Positions 63,557 through 64,000 of a stretch of 64,000 nucleotides of DNA are shown here, piece after piece (the first letter of the stretch is position 1; each line of letters begins with the position of its first letter). Origin of the DNA: JBBATK01 sp044228285 (lineage in GTDB: Bacteria > Bacteroidota > Ignavibacteria > Kapaibacteriales > NICIL-2); contig JBGAVD010000002.1 in NCBI GenBank assembly GCA_044228285.1, forward strand, positions 682,001 through 746,000. The letters run 5' to 3'. The notes beneath the pieces were generated by a model, which had not been told where the DNA came from, ran no database searches, and was given only the letters and a program-made list of their open reading frames with translations. Both the position numbers and the translations under genes were made by a program.

Positions 63557-64000
63557 ATGAGTTCACGATTGAAAGTCATAGCATTAGATACCTTCTGGGG
63601 AGCCTATTTGGCGATCACCATACATCGTGTCCTGTGGTATCATGTGGTTTTAGGTAGTTCCTCTCCAGACTTTGAGTGGACGTCGCTAGGTCTCTACGGC
63701 GCGGTCGGTTTAGTCTATGCGCTCTTGGCGTCCCTAAGTGGAGCTTCACTTTCGGCGAGAATTATTGAGTCGCGTGACTTAACAGGATGGCGACGTGAAC
63801 TGACAACACATACAGCATGGATTCTGATTGTACTCACAGTGGTGACCGGATGGGTTGTCTCCCGTGTGAGTATTGCGGATCTATTTAGTCAGCAGCGACT
63901 TGATGCTGCAGGACGTTTGTTCCGCGATTTGCTCAGTCCAGACTTCAGCAATACGCAATTATTGAGCGACGCTCTGAAGTCCATCGTTGAGACGATTTAT
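63557..64000 (+). CDS. phnE: PhnE-like ABC permease, partial (runs off the window)
   Basis: The first 148 codons of a plus-strand gene cut by the window end. It has hydrophobic segments at about residues 8-30, 44-65 and 84-102, then ADLFSQQRLDAAGRLFRDLLSPD...DALKSIVETIY, the shape of the PhnE segment that precedes its transport helices. The first 100 residues are longer than in usual PhnE proteins. Context with phnC supports the name. The stop lies beyond 64000. Confidence 0.6.
   Translation, partial: MSSRLKVIALDTFWGAYLAITIHRVLWYHVVLGSSSPDFEWTSLGLYGAVGLVYALLASLSGASLSARIIESRDLTGWRRELTTHTAWILIVLTVVTGWVVSRVSIADLFSQQRLDAAGRLFRDLLSPDFSNTQLLSDALKSIVETIY

Overview
This 64-kb window is a dense bacterial chromosome segment of about fifty protein genes. 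It has no rRNA or tRNA gene, IS element, prophage or CRISPR array that I can see. The lineage looks like the Bacteroidota/Chlorobiota group (FCB), perhaps an Ignavibacteria- or Kapabacteria-like organism; that placement is inference. The evidence is a short 287-aa primary sigma factor, several Bacteroidota-type TAnnTTTG promoter cores (the best, before secG, also has a TTTG element 20 bp upstream), a secreted protein ending in a type IX secretion (T9SS) sorting domain, an adjacent DUF4159/DUF4175 pair, a DUF5117-type zinc protease, and weak or absent Shine-Dalgarno sites at many starts.

Layout. 1-4 kb: small membrane protein, hslV-hslU and a VWA protein. 4-8.5 kb, minus strand: an RnfD-like/DUF2330 fusion and uvrC. 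8.5-14.6 kb: secG, a GT4 glycosyltransferase, an IgGFc-binding-like T9SS cargo protein and a barrel protein with two OmpA-like domains. 14.8-23.7 kb: rluE, a stand-alone nuoF, nadD, an orphan MalG-type permease, glyS, an S41 protease, a small AbrB-like/PIN-like pair and the primary sigma factor. 24-29.4 kb: an outer-membrane protein, fumC, an SDR, a TPR protein, a 95-aa unknown and a DUF457 membrane protein. 29.7-34.4 kb: threonine aldolase, thioesterase, a GAF-SpoIIE phosphatase, ruvA and a HisA-like protein with an altered active site. 34.8-38.6 kb: ftsQ-ftsA-ftsZ, closed by a strong terminator. 39-43 kb: a zinc metalloprotease convergent with an ACT-malic enzyme across an 18-bp bidirectional terminator. 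43-50 kb: GT2 glycosyltransferase, rsmG, a lipoprotein- or NTR-like secreted protein, DUF4159, a possible 55-aa gene and the large DUF4175 coiled-coil protein. 50-57 kb: a decayed chemotaxis-receptor remnant, a Ca2+-type P-ATPase, a barrel protein, an archaeal-type Ogg2 glycosylase, a zinc-knuckle SET protein, panC and a bacilliredoxin. 57-64 kb: an AI-2E family permease, a cell-wall amidase, recN, phnC and a truncated phnE.

Most genes are housekeeping: division, envelope growth, proteolysis, DNA repair, tRNA charging, NAD and pantothenate synthesis, and C4-acid metabolism. The less ordinary content is the RnfD-DUF2330 fusion, the PIN-like pair with lost acidic residues beside the sigma factor, the HisA paralogue with an exchanged catalytic region, the SET protein beside Ogg2, dispersed GC-rich hairpin repeats, a hexamer repeat that creates a stop codon, terminators that almost touch the next start codon, and a chemotaxis-receptor pseudogene in a gap.
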